A stretch of 64,000 bases of DNA from Meira nashicola (lineage: Eukaryota > Basidiomycota > Exobasidiomycetes > Exobasidiales > Brachybasidiaceae), in the NCBI GenBank assembly GCA_001600355.1, contig BCJU01000001.1, positions 2,315,178-2,379,177 of the forward strand, given 5' to 3'. Within the stretch, counting starts at the first letter, position 1, and each line of letters opens with the position of its first letter. The position numbers and the translations under genes are program-made. The notes beneath the pieces are model-generated. The model was not told the DNA's origin. It made no database searches and saw only the letters and a program-made list of their open reading frames with translations. Below are positions 30,755 to 40,506 of the stretch, piece by piece.

Positions 30755-31567
30755 ATGGTGAATGATTCTGCAGATAGCAATCAAATACCATTGCCTGCAA
30801 ATGATACGAAAGAGTTGAAAGAATTGCATTATCCGATCACAAAGCTAGGATGCACATTCAATCTTACGCAAGTAGCAGGAGATGGTTCTACTACCGGATC
30901 TAGCCTTTGGCTTTCATCACAAATTTTAGTTTGCTTTCTTCAACAAAAGTATGATCGTAGATTGTTAGACAAAGACAAAGAAAAATGTCAAAATCGAGTG
31001 ATCGAATTAGGTGCAGGTATCGGATTAACATCATTAGTACTGGAGAGATTAGGATGGAAAGTGATTGCAACAGATATTGCACCTCCTTTGCATACAGTCT
31101 TGAAACCGAACATAAATCAAAACAGTCAAGGTAATATTAAAGTATGCTCATTAGATTGGACGACATTCAATGATGATGATGTGGTAGAGGAGGAAGATGA
31201 ATTTGAAGTGGATTTAGTCATTACTGCGGATACAATCTATCAACCTACATTAGTTGATGGATTATTCAAAACGATTCAAATTCTTTTAAAGAAATTTCTT
31301 GACAAACAATCATCTTATTCTCAAAAACGTCGTCCTCATGCTTTGATCGCATTAGAAAGAAGAGATGATGAACAGATTAAATCAGCTTTGATCTGTGCGA
31401 CAGAGCAATACAATCTCATCTTAAAGCAAATATCTTCACGTGAAGTTCGTAAAGCGGTTGATGCATGTTTCGGCAATACTCTCAAATGGCCGAGACACGT
31501 TTGGGATGATGTGGAAATTTGGAGAGCAGATTATTTCAACGCGGTACCTGATTTTAAACCTGTCTGA
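30755..31567 (+). CDS. Class I SAM methyltransferase, METTL21/Rkm5-like (Methyltransf_16)
   Basis: 270 aa from ATG 30755; the frame is open upstream but reaches only a TTG at 30683. The SAM-binding motif I is VIELGAGIGLTSLVL, followed by GWKVIATDIAPP (acidic post-I). SSLWLSSQIL precedes it, and motif VDLVITADTIYQPTLVD corresponds to the family's D-[ILV]-x-x-x-D-x-x-Y segment. These enzymes methylate lysines on ribosomal proteins, elongation factors or chaperones; I cannot name the substrate. The 5' leader holds a 14-codon upstream frame from ATG 30711 whose stop TGA (30753-30755) overlaps the main ATG by one base. The distance to the glutaminase stop is only 196 bp, so the promoter is compact. 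Confidence 0.72.
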   Translation: MVNDSADSNQIPLPANDTKELKELHYPITKLGCTFNLTQVAGDGSTTGSSLWLSSQILVCFLQQKYDRRLLDKDKEKCQNRVIELGAGIGLTSLVLERLGWKVIATDIAPPLHTVLKPNINQNSQGNIKVCSLDWTTFNDDDVVEEEDEFEVDLVITADTIYQPTLVDGLFKTIQILLKKFLDKQSSYSQKRRPHALIALERRDDEQIKSALICATEQYNLILKQISSREVRKAVDACFGNTLKWPRHVWDDVEIWRADYFNAVPDFKPV

Positions 31568-32669
31568 CTTTGATACATCCTGTAATTTATGTACACTAGA
31601 ACATTAATTCAAAATTGACGATCGTGCAACCAATTTGAATCTCCGACGTCAGATCCTATGCATATCAGCATCTTACAGCAGGGTGTAAAGAAGGCTAGCG
31701 CTGCGCACAGAAGAAGCATTTCAAAAAGGTGGAGTCCCGCAAAACACACTTTACGTACGTAACTGATTTGTGTCAAACGGGCTTCAACTTAAGATATTAA
31801 ATTCAACAAAAGAAACGCAGAAATATATTTTAATACTCATTATAAAAAGACGACTAGTGAGATAGGGTTCGACTTTTGTTTTTATCTTGTCAATTTAAAA
31901 AACAAATTGAAAAAAAGAAAGATCTGCTTTCTTGTACCGTTGTCTCGTCATGCCACTTTTTGTATGCATGTAAAAACACGGACGTAATGCATAACTCTTG
32001 AATAAATACGCTATTTCCTTGAAGAGCGGGGCAAAGAAGTCGATCAGTGTGGTTCTACAATCGTTTTCTTTGTTTCAATCAATCCTCTTTGGATTTTTAC
32101 CCCCTCTCTTTTTCTAATATTAGCCTGCGCCAACCCGCGCGTGAACGCAAGGCGTGCATTTGTAAAACCTTGCATGGTAAGGGTACTTTATCTGTCCTAC
32201 AATAATTCTTCTGACAGGAAATATTAAAAAAGAAAATATTTGAAATGTCTCGTGAAATACGTTTATGTGAATATTCTCCAGGCACATCCGGAATTAGTCG
32301 CAATCAATACACAATACATACATACATATATTGAAATTTCATCTTTCTTCCGCTCTCTTGCATTCCCTTCTTTTTGCATTATTGCCATCATTTCCATTAC
32401 CCTTCAGAGTCGTTCACTCAAAACTGTGAATGGGGGAAAAATCCGAATAATAAAGCATTTATCTTTTCTTATTCGGCATCTCCGTTCTATGATTTATTTT
32501 CGTCTTTAATTATTTAATCGCCGACGCGGACACGAATAACGATCATCTACATTCATATAAACATTTTTCAATGGGTTTCATCCGGCGTTGTCTCTCGATT
32601 AAAGAGAGACTTTTTCTGTAATTACACAAATTTCAACAAATTTTATACAATCGCCAAACAGATACAACC
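31568..32669. other. Spacer/promoter before the orphan membrane protein gene
   Basis: About 1.1 kb. GCTGCGC is at 31700-31706. A perfect 7-bp hairpin GTCTCTC/GAGAGAC (32590-32596 with 32604-32610) followed by a T-run lies in the probable 5' leader, 60 bp before the start codon at 32670. No gene is seen. Confidence 0.5.
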
Positions 32670-35477
32670 ATGTTTCAGAAACCTGGTAGTAGAAGCTGGA
32701 GCGATTTAATCCATTCATCAAGACGCCAACATGAACCCCTACCGCAATATAAACCTCATCTCAAATCCCTCTCTCAATGGCAAGATACCCTATCCCAATT
32801 TCACAAGCAAAGGAGAGTAGTTTGGCGAGATGGAGACATTCTTTTGCAGAGAATGATGCGGTATGCATACACTCTCTGGTCACATTGCTTACGGATGGCG
32901 TACGCCACCTTCGTACAGATATCGATAGTAGCCAAAAAGTATGCTGAAAATGCTACAAGCCTTCAAATTTCGATCGGTGTCGGAATAGGTGGTTTAGTAT
33001 TCCTCGTCGCCCTACTTCTCATTTTCCGTTCACAACAGAATAAGAGGGCCATTAGAGCGCTTCAAATTCATCAAAAGGAAGCTTTACAAGATGAAGGCTT
33101 CGATTCGGATGATTTTGATTTTGAAGATGACTTAGAAGAGGAAAAGGCATCATCTTTGCCGCCTCATCTACGAAAGATGTTACACGCATCCCGACATAAT
33201 CGAAGGTCTTCTAGCAAAGATTCTGCTTTATCAAGACCTCGTCCTAGCAGTCTTATTCGAATCGTTAGCTCTGATCCACAATCACAATTGAGTGAAAATG
33301 CGATGCAGATGGATTTACATGCAAGACCCGGTCATAGCCCAGTGCCTCATTCACGAAAGAGAAAAGAGAGTGGTCGACTTTTACATGCTCTTGCAAATGA
33401 ACAATCTACCACTTCTTCAAACCCTTCCTCTCCTCGTTTGGTGCATACAGCCGGTCGGTCGGCAAAGCAGAGAAGATCCACCTCAACACGTAATTCAGAT
33501 CTCGAATCAAAGCGACCTACACGATTAGACTCGCTCACACGTCAGGGAAAGTCTGGCCAGATTAATGATGAGGTCGGTTCTCAATCGCCTAGCAGTCTTA
33601 GATCATTCGCATCTGCACAAACAGATATGGATGGATTGTGGATCGGACCTAGTGCAGTGACATCGAGTAAGCTGGCATCTATTCTAAGGAGAGAACCACA
33701 ATATTATGCAAGTTTACCACAAACACCTTTAGCAAGTGATGAACCTATTTTAGATACCCGGTCACCTTATGGCTTTTGGAGTGTGGAATCCAATTCTGGA
33801 TTTGCAAATAGCGATACCTTTCATACTCTTCCACCTACAAGTAGTCTCTCGCCCGGTAGATTACCGCCTGGAGCAGGACGCGGACCAAAATCACCTATTG
33901 GTGGTGGAATAGGTCTTGGTCCAAGACTAGGTACATTATCACCTGAACAAGCACATGCATTATGGCCGGAAAAGAGGCCGAGAACGGTGAAATTGCGTGA
34001 ACCGGATTGGAGTCCTTATATAGAGGTTCATGAACGAGCTAGAGAAAGATTAGATAAGATGGCAGAGATGAGCGCAAGTAGAAGTACATCACCACTTTTG
34101 GTATCCGGATCATCAATGTCAGAAGAAGGATCAGGATCCGGAAATGGATCTAATACAGGCGACGAAGATGATGAATTTTGGTTTGAACGCTTTACCAAAT
34201 CGACTGCAGCATCCGGAAGAGATTGGGATTGGCGAAAGCGAAGGGCAAGACAAAGAGCTGCGGGAAGAATGGCAACTATCGGTGGAAATGGCATGTCAAC
34301 AGTCGATGCCAATGGAATGTCAATGCAGACCCTAGACGGAGTTTCTGCACAGATGATCTCTGATTTACAGCTTCAAAAGCCATTACCTGCTCAACCTGAA
34401 GATTCGGCTGTCTATCTTTCTGATTCTGGTCAGCAAAGAAGACAAAGCCCAAATTCATTACCTGTCCCTTTGCGAACTGCGAGCGCACCGCTACTCTCGA
34501 CCATTCCTACAGAGAATGATGGCCAAGACATTAGTAAAGCAATCGAAAACGGAAGCCATGGTCGAAATGGACAATCGATCCCTTCTGCTTATGAGCAAGG
34601 CAAAATGATTGCTTCAGGTCAACATTGGCCTCGTTTTCAATCTTCTGCTCGAACGGTCAGTCTCGGAAGTAGTGCCAACAGTTCACCACAATTAAATGAA
34701 GCTCCTTTTGAGAAACGTAGCAGACGCTTTTCAGACACAGATCAAGCAGATGCAGACGAAGCTGTGAATGTTCCTGGCAGATTGAGTAGCTTGAAACCTA
34801 AAGCAGTGAAAAAATTGATCATGCGAGGAAGAAGTTCAAAGCAGGACTTGCGTGCAGTGGCAGAGGAAGAGCAGCAAAAGTACATCAGACATCAACCGAA
34901 TGGTCGATCGATCCAGGAAAACGACATAAAGGCAAATGGATGGTCAGTCTCGCCTGACAATCGCGAACATCAACAGCATGACATACGGAAAGTCAGCTCG
35001 ATGAATCGATTAAACTCACATTTCACAGGCAGTACGCATGCCTCGAATGTCATTTCATCACCTAATCCATCAGTTGGCAATCACTTTAACGATAGCCATG
35101 TCTCGCCATGGACGGAACAACGTATAGAATCCCAACAAGCTTGGAGTAGCGCAGATGCTTATGGTGCTTCAACTCCAGCATCTTTTGAACAACAAAGAAG
35201 TGATGGTGGTGGCGGTGCAAGTCTATTCGCACGTCCATCCGGTCGCATGACAGATTCACAAAATGAAGATGTTTTGACGGGTGATCTTGCTCAATTGTAT
35301 AGTAACTTTTATGCTATTTCTCCAACGCAATCCCCTCCGCGACAACAAGATGCATCGCAACAATCATCGCCCGGTAGGAGAAGACCAGTTCGACATGAAA
35401 CGATGCCTCTGCTGCATTCTACCAATCAGCTTGGTTTCCCTGTACCTCAATACCAAAATTATCCAAGTCAAGAATAG
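32670..35477 (+). CDS. Orphan single-pass membrane protein with long disordered tail
   Basis: 935 aa, single exon, ATG 32670. Not recognised. A single hydrophobic helix at residues ~99-119 (ISIGVGIGGLVFLVALLLIF) is preceded by a ~95-residue basic/aromatic segment without a clear signal peptide. Charge on both sides (KK before; RSQQNKR after) leaves topology open. An acidic patch FDSDDFDFEDDLEEE follows the helix. The rest is Ser/Arg/Pro/Gln-rich and probably disordered, with two relatively ordered islands: one rich in SPYGFWSVES (about 365) and one with REPDWSPYIEVHERARERL (about 445). Codon use resembles neighbouring genes. It could be an ER or plasma-membrane scaffold, but this is only a guess. 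Confidence 0.65.
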   Translation: MFQKPGSRSWSDLIHSSRRQHEPLPQYKPHLKSLSQWQDTLSQFHKQRRVVWRDGDILLQRMMRYAYTLWSHCLRMAYATFVQISIVAKKYAENATSLQISIGVGIGGLVFLVALLLIFRSQQNKRAIRALQIHQKEALQDEGFDSDDFDFEDDLEEEKASSLPPHLRKMLHASRHNRRSSSKDSALSRPRPSSLIRIVSSDPQSQLSENAMQMDLHARPGHSPVPHSRKRKESGRLLHALANEQSTTSSNPSSPRLVHTAGRSAKQRRSTSTRNSDLESKRPTRLDSLTRQGKSGQINDEVGSQSPSSLRSFASAQTDMDGLWIGPSAVTSSKLASILRREPQYYASLPQTPLASDEPILDTRSPYGFWSVESNSGFANSDTFHTLPPTSSLSPGRLPPGAGRGPKSPIGGGIGLGPRLGTLSPEQAHALWPEKRPRTVKLREPDWSPYIEVHERARERLDKMAEMSASRSTSPLLVSGSSMSEEGSGSGNGSNTGDEDDEFWFERFTKSTAASGRDWDWRKRRARQRAAGRMATIGGNGMSTVDANGMSMQTLDGVSAQMISDLQLQKPLPAQPEDSAVYLSDSGQQRRQSPNSLPVPLRTASAPLLSTIPTENDGQDISKAIENGSHGRNGQSIPSAYEQGKMIASGQHWPRFQSSARTVSLGSSANSSPQLNEAPFEKRSRRFSDTDQADADEAVNVPGRLSSLKPKAVKKLIMRGRSSKQDLRAVAEEEQQKYIRHQPNGRSIQENDIKANGWSVSPDNREHQQHDIRKVSSMNRLNSHFTGSTHASNVISSPNPSVGNHFNDSHVSPWTEQRIESQQAWSSADAYGASTPASFEQQRSDGGGGASLFARPSGRMTDSQNEDVLTGDLAQLYSNFYAISPTQSPPRQQDASQQSSPGRRRPVRHETMPLLHSTNQLGFPVPQYQNYPSQE

Positions 35478-35715
35478 ATAGAGTACAGTGTAAGAGACGG
35501 TGAAACAATGCGCTGAATAATGCTCCTGATGCATTTCCTATACAGAACCTATTCTCATGCTCTATTTTCTGTATAATACCCACCTCTTCCTCAGCCATTC
35601 ATGGAAGTAGGTACACATTCATTTTTCTCATTGCATTACCATCTTTTATCCCTGCATTTTGACTGATTGCATATGACACGAAAAAGTATAATGATTACAA
35701 ATGAGATTCATTGCA

Positions 35716-36259
35716 TCATTTAAGATCACTCATTTTGAAACTTTCCCCCAAGCGACGCAATTGGTTGATCCGATCACAATTTGGCTCTTGAACGCAAACA
35801 AATCCACCTTCTTCGAAATTTCCCGTTTGACCGTCCGGGTAGGAGCATCGAATTTGTTGTTCGAATGGACATGGACAATGTGCTGGTTTATCTACACAAG
35901 ATAATGTTCTGGGACAAAGGAATTTGGAGCACGTTGCTAAAGATAGAGACAACATTTAGCCTTCACAATGTTTAATAATTACGTACTCATCAACTTACCT
36001 GCTTGTACACGATCGTCAAACCATTTGCCGTCGCCAGTCTTTTGGGTGAAAGAAATGGTGTTAGTATTGTCTGTCTCATATTCGCAAATGGACATCTATT
36101 TACACTTACAGGTGGCACTTCTTGCTCTCTCTGTTCAAATGCTTGACCTCCGCCAAACATGTGTTGAAAGAATTGTGCTTGGACAACAGATGTGATTTGC
36201 AGAATGATGATGAGCAGCAAAGTGCATGCCGTTGAAAGATTCAGTAGTCTGTTCTTCAT
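35716..36259 (-). CDS. LCL2: Long chronological lifespan protein 2 family (three exons)
   Basis: Exons are 36259-36110, 36038-35999 and 35936-35716 (136 aa). Both introns have GTAAGT donors; acceptors are CAAAAG and CTTTAG. The first exon encodes a signal peptide (LLLIIILQITSVVQA) followed by QFFQHMFGGG, the family's characteristic start. Exon 2 encodes TGDGKWFDDRVQA, and exon 3 continues ATCSKFLCPRTLSCVDKP and CPCPFEQQIRC. The reconstructed W-x-x-x-RVQAATC..FLCP..L.CV order matches Lcl2. The yeast protein is a small secretory-pathway/ER protein linked to lifespan and ER-associated degradation. It is divergently transcribed from NUR1 across a 194-bp shared promoter. Confidence 0.88.
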
Positions 36260-36399
36260 CTTCTAATGTTGGCGGGAGCACATTGATGATTGTAAGAGGT
36301 ATACATGCGGAGAAAGGCTTGTGCGAGGCAATCTTTCTTCTTGACTTCTAGTAAACAAGCGGACAGCCTTGCAGCTGACCTTTTTTATTTAATTTAAAA

Positions 36400-36405
36400 A
36401 CGCGT
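36400..36405. promoter_or_regulatory. ACGCGT box in the LCL2/NUR1 divergent promoter
   Basis: An MCB-type hexamer sits 49 bp before the NUR1 ATG (36454) and 140 bp before the LCL2 start, directly after an AT-rich tract. Regulatory role inferred from sequence and position only. Confidence 0.3.
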
Positions 36406-36453
36406 TACACATTCATTTTTTTTTCGTGTTGTTCTCCACTCACCACGTCAAAA

Positions 36454-37992
36454 ATGACGAGTCCTCTTCCTAATCGTGGCAGGATTGCTCGCAATTCATT
36501 CAATAATGCTTCTCAAGTTTCCCCTTCAATGAAAGCACCCGCAACGCCTTATGATATTTATAAAAGTCAACATCCAATCGGGCGTACCTCGTCTAGTCTA
36601 TTAACAGTAAGTCGAAATGGAACACCAAACACTTCTCAATCCGTATTTTTAGATCCTTCAAGTCCTAAAACATACGCTTCTTATCGTCGTAATGCCGGAT
36701 TTGGAAGTCCAGGAATAGCTGCACGAAGTTCACCGCGAATGAGCTCACATGGTGTGCAGCAATCTCAATCTTCAAGTGCTGATACCTCGATTGATCAACA
36801 ACTGTCAACGCCAAATCAAACGAAGAAAGCATCACGATTCGTGCGAAGAAAGTCATTAAAACAAAAAGTACAAGAGCTCCCTTCGATTTGGTATGATCAA
36901 ATCATTTTTAGTGAATATTTAGACTTTGGCAATCCTGCAATCGGCTACCCGCTCGGTGTTGCATTACATGTTATCAGCTTATTGATTTTGGCCATGCATC
37001 CAGAAGGATCTTTACGTCTTACTTCAGGAAATGGGCAAGGTAGATTCGGTAGAAAGAATACTTCTTTGTTCGGAAATGATCAGGCTGGGGTGGCAGGCAG
37101 TCTCTCAATGCGTAAGAAACAACAACAGGATGCAGCATGGCGATGGTCTGCAAATCTGATTTTACTCTCTGTAATCGTTGCAATTGCATCCAATGCCTAT
37201 CACCTTTTCACCGCACGCAGAAGGTACCATTTATGGCTCAAGTCTACAACGGAGTCATTACAAAGTGAAAATGCAAAGTTGGTCGATTTACCAGTGGCAG
37301 AAGTGGGTGCAACGTACCGAAAGCCAATTCTTGAGATTATGCTAGAGGCATCTGGACAAATTGCACACAAGTTTAGCACTGGTTTGCTATGGATAGCAAA
37401 GAAAGCATTATATCGTATTCGGGTGATTCGATATATCGGCGCTGTTGTGCGATTCTTCTTTCCACCGTCTTCAGGAACAGCAGGAGCAAGGCAGTCTTCT
37501 TCCGGCAATCTTGCCCAACAGATGCATGCTCTTGATGTATGGCAAGCACCAGAGGTATCATTACGAATTTTTACATTATACTCTCCTTTACATCTTCTGA
37601 TCTACATCGCAAATACCCGTACAGGTCATCATACAGGCACTGGAAAGGCGTATATGCTGTTTGTCAGCTTAGGATTGATGGCCTTCGTTTCCGCTCAAAC
37701 GGCATTACTGGTTTATTTCTATGCAGCTTTAGTCAAAGATAAAGAATTGATCGCTGGCGAAGTGATGAACGAATACAATCAAAAGTTTGTCATGCCTCGT
37801 GCTATGCCTGTTTGTAGAGATGCATCAACCATGACTTCGCAATCGGAAATGCTAGGACCAGAGGATTTCAGACCGATCACTCAACGGGTATATGCAGAAA
37901 CACAGACGCAACATGAGGACTCAAACCCTACTCCATCAACCAAATCCGCCACACCGAGGCGCTCGAAGAAGGGCAGAGCCACAGCAGCTTGA
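36454..37992 (+). CDS. NUR1: Nur1/Mug154-like nuclear rim membrane protein
   Basis: 512 aa, single exon, ATG 36454. The first ~130 residues are disordered and Ser/Arg-rich. The core then begins ELPSIWYDQIIFSEYLDFGNP. Several hydrophobic helices follow (YPLGVALHVISLLILAM; ANLILLSVIVAIASNAYHLF; a pair near 380-440 ending LMAFVSAQTALLVYFYAALV). The family ending is VMNEYNQKFVMPRAMPVCRDASTMT, which parallels the EYN.KF..PR....RD..TQT block of Nur1/Mug154. In yeast Nur1 works with Heh1/Src1 at the inner nuclear membrane to tether and silence rDNA and telomeres. The assignment rests on the overall order and the C-terminal block. It converges on NAF1 with only 106 bp between stops. Confidence 0.7.
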   Translation: MTSPLPNRGRIARNSFNNASQVSPSMKAPATPYDIYKSQHPIGRTSSSLLTVSRNGTPNTSQSVFLDPSSPKTYASYRRNAGFGSPGIAARSSPRMSSHGVQQSQSSSADTSIDQQLSTPNQTKKASRFVRRKSLKQKVQELPSIWYDQIIFSEYLDFGNPAIGYPLGVALHVISLLILAMHPEGSLRLTSGNGQGRFGRKNTSLFGNDQAGVAGSLSMRKKQQQDAAWRWSANLILLSVIVAIASNAYHLFTARRRYHLWLKSTTESLQSENAKLVDLPVAEVGATYRKPILEIMLEASGQIAHKFSTGLLWIAKKALYRIRVIRYIGAVVRFFFPPSSGTAGARQSSSGNLAQQMHALDVWQAPEVSLRIFTLYSPLHLLIYIANTRTGHHTGTGKAYMLFVSLGLMAFVSAQTALLVYFYAALVKDKELIAGEVMNEYNQKFVMPRAMPVCRDASTMTSQSEMLGPEDFRPITQRVYAETQTQHEDSNPTPSTKSATPRRSKKGRATAA

Positions 37993-38098
37993 TCAAATAC
38001 TCAACTTCTTTATGCTTTATTATTGTACAATTAAAATACACGATTTCCTACGACATACTGTACAGTAGATTATTTGCTAATGATTTCTTTTCATTGTA

Positions 38099-40246
38099 TC
38101 AAGTTGGCGGTGATCCATTTTGAGATTGATATGGGTATGTGGACCATTCCTGTTGTCCATAAGGAAATTGTTGAGGAGGCGATGATTGTTGGGGTATTGG
38201 TGGTTGCTGTTGCTGCTGACCATAAGGGAATAAGGGTTTAGAAGGATCGTATGAGTTTGTAGAATCGACAATTTGCTGTCCAGCGATTTGATTGTATACA
38301 GGATATCCTTGAGTAGCAGTGTAACCGGCATATTGCTGCATTTGTGGATTCGTCACAAAGGGTTGCTGTTGATAAACCTGACCATATGAATTTTGCCATT
38401 GTTGTTGTGGATAGCCCTGACCAGACCATTGAGCTTGTTGCTGTTGCTGTTGTAGCATCTGTGGCATTTGCATACTACCATTCCATCCATGCGCCGTTGT
38501 AGGCGAGCTTGTGGTGTTGACATTGGGATTAATATGACCTGTCATACCACCTCTACCACCACCCCGTCCACGACCACGAACTCCATGTGATGAACCGCCA
38601 CGAGGTCTGATGTGTTGATAGGAGGGGGTACTTGCAGTAGGAGCTGAAGTATAGGATTGCAAGTTATTCTCATACGAGGCTTCTAGTCCAGGTAATGGCG
38701 TAAAAGATGCTTGATCATCTTCATCATATGGCAAAGGCATGGATCTCGTTGCCGAGCTCAAATCTGCATCTCTGTGCATAGCCGGTTGCATTACGGATCC
38801 TATCGGTCTAGCAGGCAAATTATGTCTTACTGTAAATGACTTTTCATTCGACTGAGAGCCATTTTGACCTGCAAATGCATTTTCGGCGTTTCGTTTCTTT
38901 CCTTTACCTCCTTCTTTGTCATTGTTTGCACTTCGTTTTGCTTTTTGATTCTTTTTGAAAGCTGCTTCTGCTTCATCATCACTAAATTCTTGTTCATTAT
39001 CTCCAATTTCTTCGTCCCAAATATTGCTTGCATCACTTCCTTTTCCCATTGCTCTTAAAGCGCGTGTGAGGATGTACGAGCTGCCCGTTGGAACATAGAA
39101 TACTGGTTTGCCCAGCTGAATTTGGTCAAGGTTCACATGGGCAGGGGAAGCATAACGAAGGGCATACAGAGGCGCTTGAACAGAACCAAACGTTTCGTAT
39201 ACAACTCCGAGCACATTACGATCTTCGAATGCAAGTACGCTACCAGTATCCAAAACGCTATATTCTCCTTCTTGCTCGCCAACTCTGCCTGTACGATCAA
39301 CTGGAGGAGCCAGATAACCATTGCTTCTTTGTGGTCCAGGTGCTTTACCTGTATCTTGTGAGACAACAACGACGCTATCAACAATTGAATGAATCTTGCC
39401 CAAAGGACGAATGTCAATTTCTTCTGGGACGAGGGTATATGGAGGTGCGTCTAGAGTTGGCTCAATAACTTCATTTTTTGTTGCTGGCCCTCTACCTCCT
39501 CCTCCAGATGGACCACCTTCGCCATCTTCATCCGACTCATAGCCTTTTTCTATCACCACCTTTCCTCTCCTTTTTTGATTCCTTACACCAGCGCCTGAAG
39601 AGGATACACTGTCGCTACTACTGCTGCTCTCATCGCTGGATGACTCATCTTCCTCAGAATCTGACACTTGAGCAACATCTGCTTTCTTTAAAGCAGATTG
39701 AACCAAATCTTCGGATCCTTTGCCTTCTCCTTCAGGCAGTGTTTGTTCACCTAGACCAAATCGTTCACTTTCCGGCTCATCGTCCCATCCTGGAGGCAAT
39801 TGTCCTTTGCTTCCACGTGTAGCGAGAACAAGCTGTCTTAAGCGTTGTAATTCTTCTTGTGGACCGGATGATACTGGATGATTTTCTGTGATAGGTTTGT
39901 TTAATTCGGTAAATCTTTGCTCTTGCGTCTCTGCATCTGCTTCTATTTGTGCTCTGATTATATCTAGATCGGATGCAATTGTATGCGTTTCAGATGTAGC
40001 ATTTATCGAATCATGTATCTCGTTTGAGATCACTTCCTCAACAGCTTGTGCAATGGTATGTGCTGTGTCATTGCCAATATCTATTTGTGCATTATTCTCA
40101 TTCTCATCCTCCTTCACAATGAATTCTGCCTTTGGTATCGCTTCAATCACATCAGTTGATGTTATCGCAGCTTGATCTCCGTTGATAATTGCTTCATCTT
40201 TGCTCCTTACAACATCCACTTCTGGCTGTTGAGGTTCATCATTCAT
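38099..40246 (-). CDS. NAF1: H/ACA RNP assembly factor Naf1
   Basis: 715 aa, single exon, ATG 40246. The N-terminal half is acidic with a Ser/Asp/Glu-rich stretch near residues 190-220. The Gar1/Naf1 core spans about 272-400: RPLGKIHSIVDSVVVVS, YSVLDTGSVLAFEDRNVLGV, FGSVQAPLYALRY, GKPVFYVP. An acidic segment with NIWDEEIGDNEQEFSDDE and a Lys-rich stretch follow, as in yeast Naf1. An RGG-type box (GVRGRGRGGGRGG, about 555-570) and a long Gln-rich tail end the protein. Naf1 holds Cbf5/dyskerin during assembly of H/ACA snoRNPs and is replaced by Gar1. An ACGCGT at 40324-40329 lies 78 bp upstream of the start. It is shares its 3' side with NUR1. Confidence 0.9.
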   Translation of the reverse strand: MNDEPQQPEVDVVRSKDEAIINGDQAAITSTDVIEAIPKAEFIVKEDENENNAQIDIGNDTAHTIAQAVEEVISNEIHDSINATSETHTIASDLDIIRAQIEADAETQEQRFTELNKPITENHPVSSGPQEELQRLRQLVLATRGSKGQLPPGWDDEPESERFGLGEQTLPEGEGKGSEDLVQSALKKADVAQVSDSEEDESSSDESSSSSDSVSSSGAGVRNQKRRGKVVIEKGYESDEDGEGGPSGGGGRGPATKNEVIEPTLDAPPYTLVPEEIDIRPLGKIHSIVDSVVVVSQDTGKAPGPQRSNGYLAPPVDRTGRVGEQEGEYSVLDTGSVLAFEDRNVLGVVYETFGSVQAPLYALRYASPAHVNLDQIQLGKPVFYVPTGSSYILTRALRAMGKGSDASNIWDEEIGDNEQEFSDDEAEAAFKKNQKAKRSANNDKEGGKGKKRNAENAFAGQNGSQSNEKSFTVRHNLPARPIGSVMQPAMHRDADLSSATRSMPLPYDEDDQASFTPLPGLEASYENNLQSYTSAPTASTPSYQHIRPRGGSSHGVRGRGRGGGRGGMTGHINPNVNTTSSPTTAHGWNGSMQMPQMLQQQQQQAQWSGQGYPQQQWQNSYGQVYQQQPFVTNPQMQQYAGYTATQGYPVYNQIAGQQIVDSTNSYDPSKPLFPYGQQQQQPPIPQQSSPPQQFPYGQQEWSTYPYQSQNGSPPT

Positions 40247-40506
40247 TTTGGAAGGATGAATTTTTGGAGGTTCGTAGAATAAGAAGAAAAAGAAGAATGA
40301 AAAAATCTAAAGTCGGTCCGGAAACGCGTCTTCTGCAAAAAATGTTTTTTTCATTGGGTGGAGAACGCTAAATTCAAAAAAAAAATTCTCACGTGGAAAT
40401 TGTAATGATCATGGTGATAAGATGGCAATGAAGATATGAAAGATTGCTAATGAAAATATAGCGTGCATTAATATACATGAAAATGTCAAATTCCTTTTTG
40501 ATAGGG

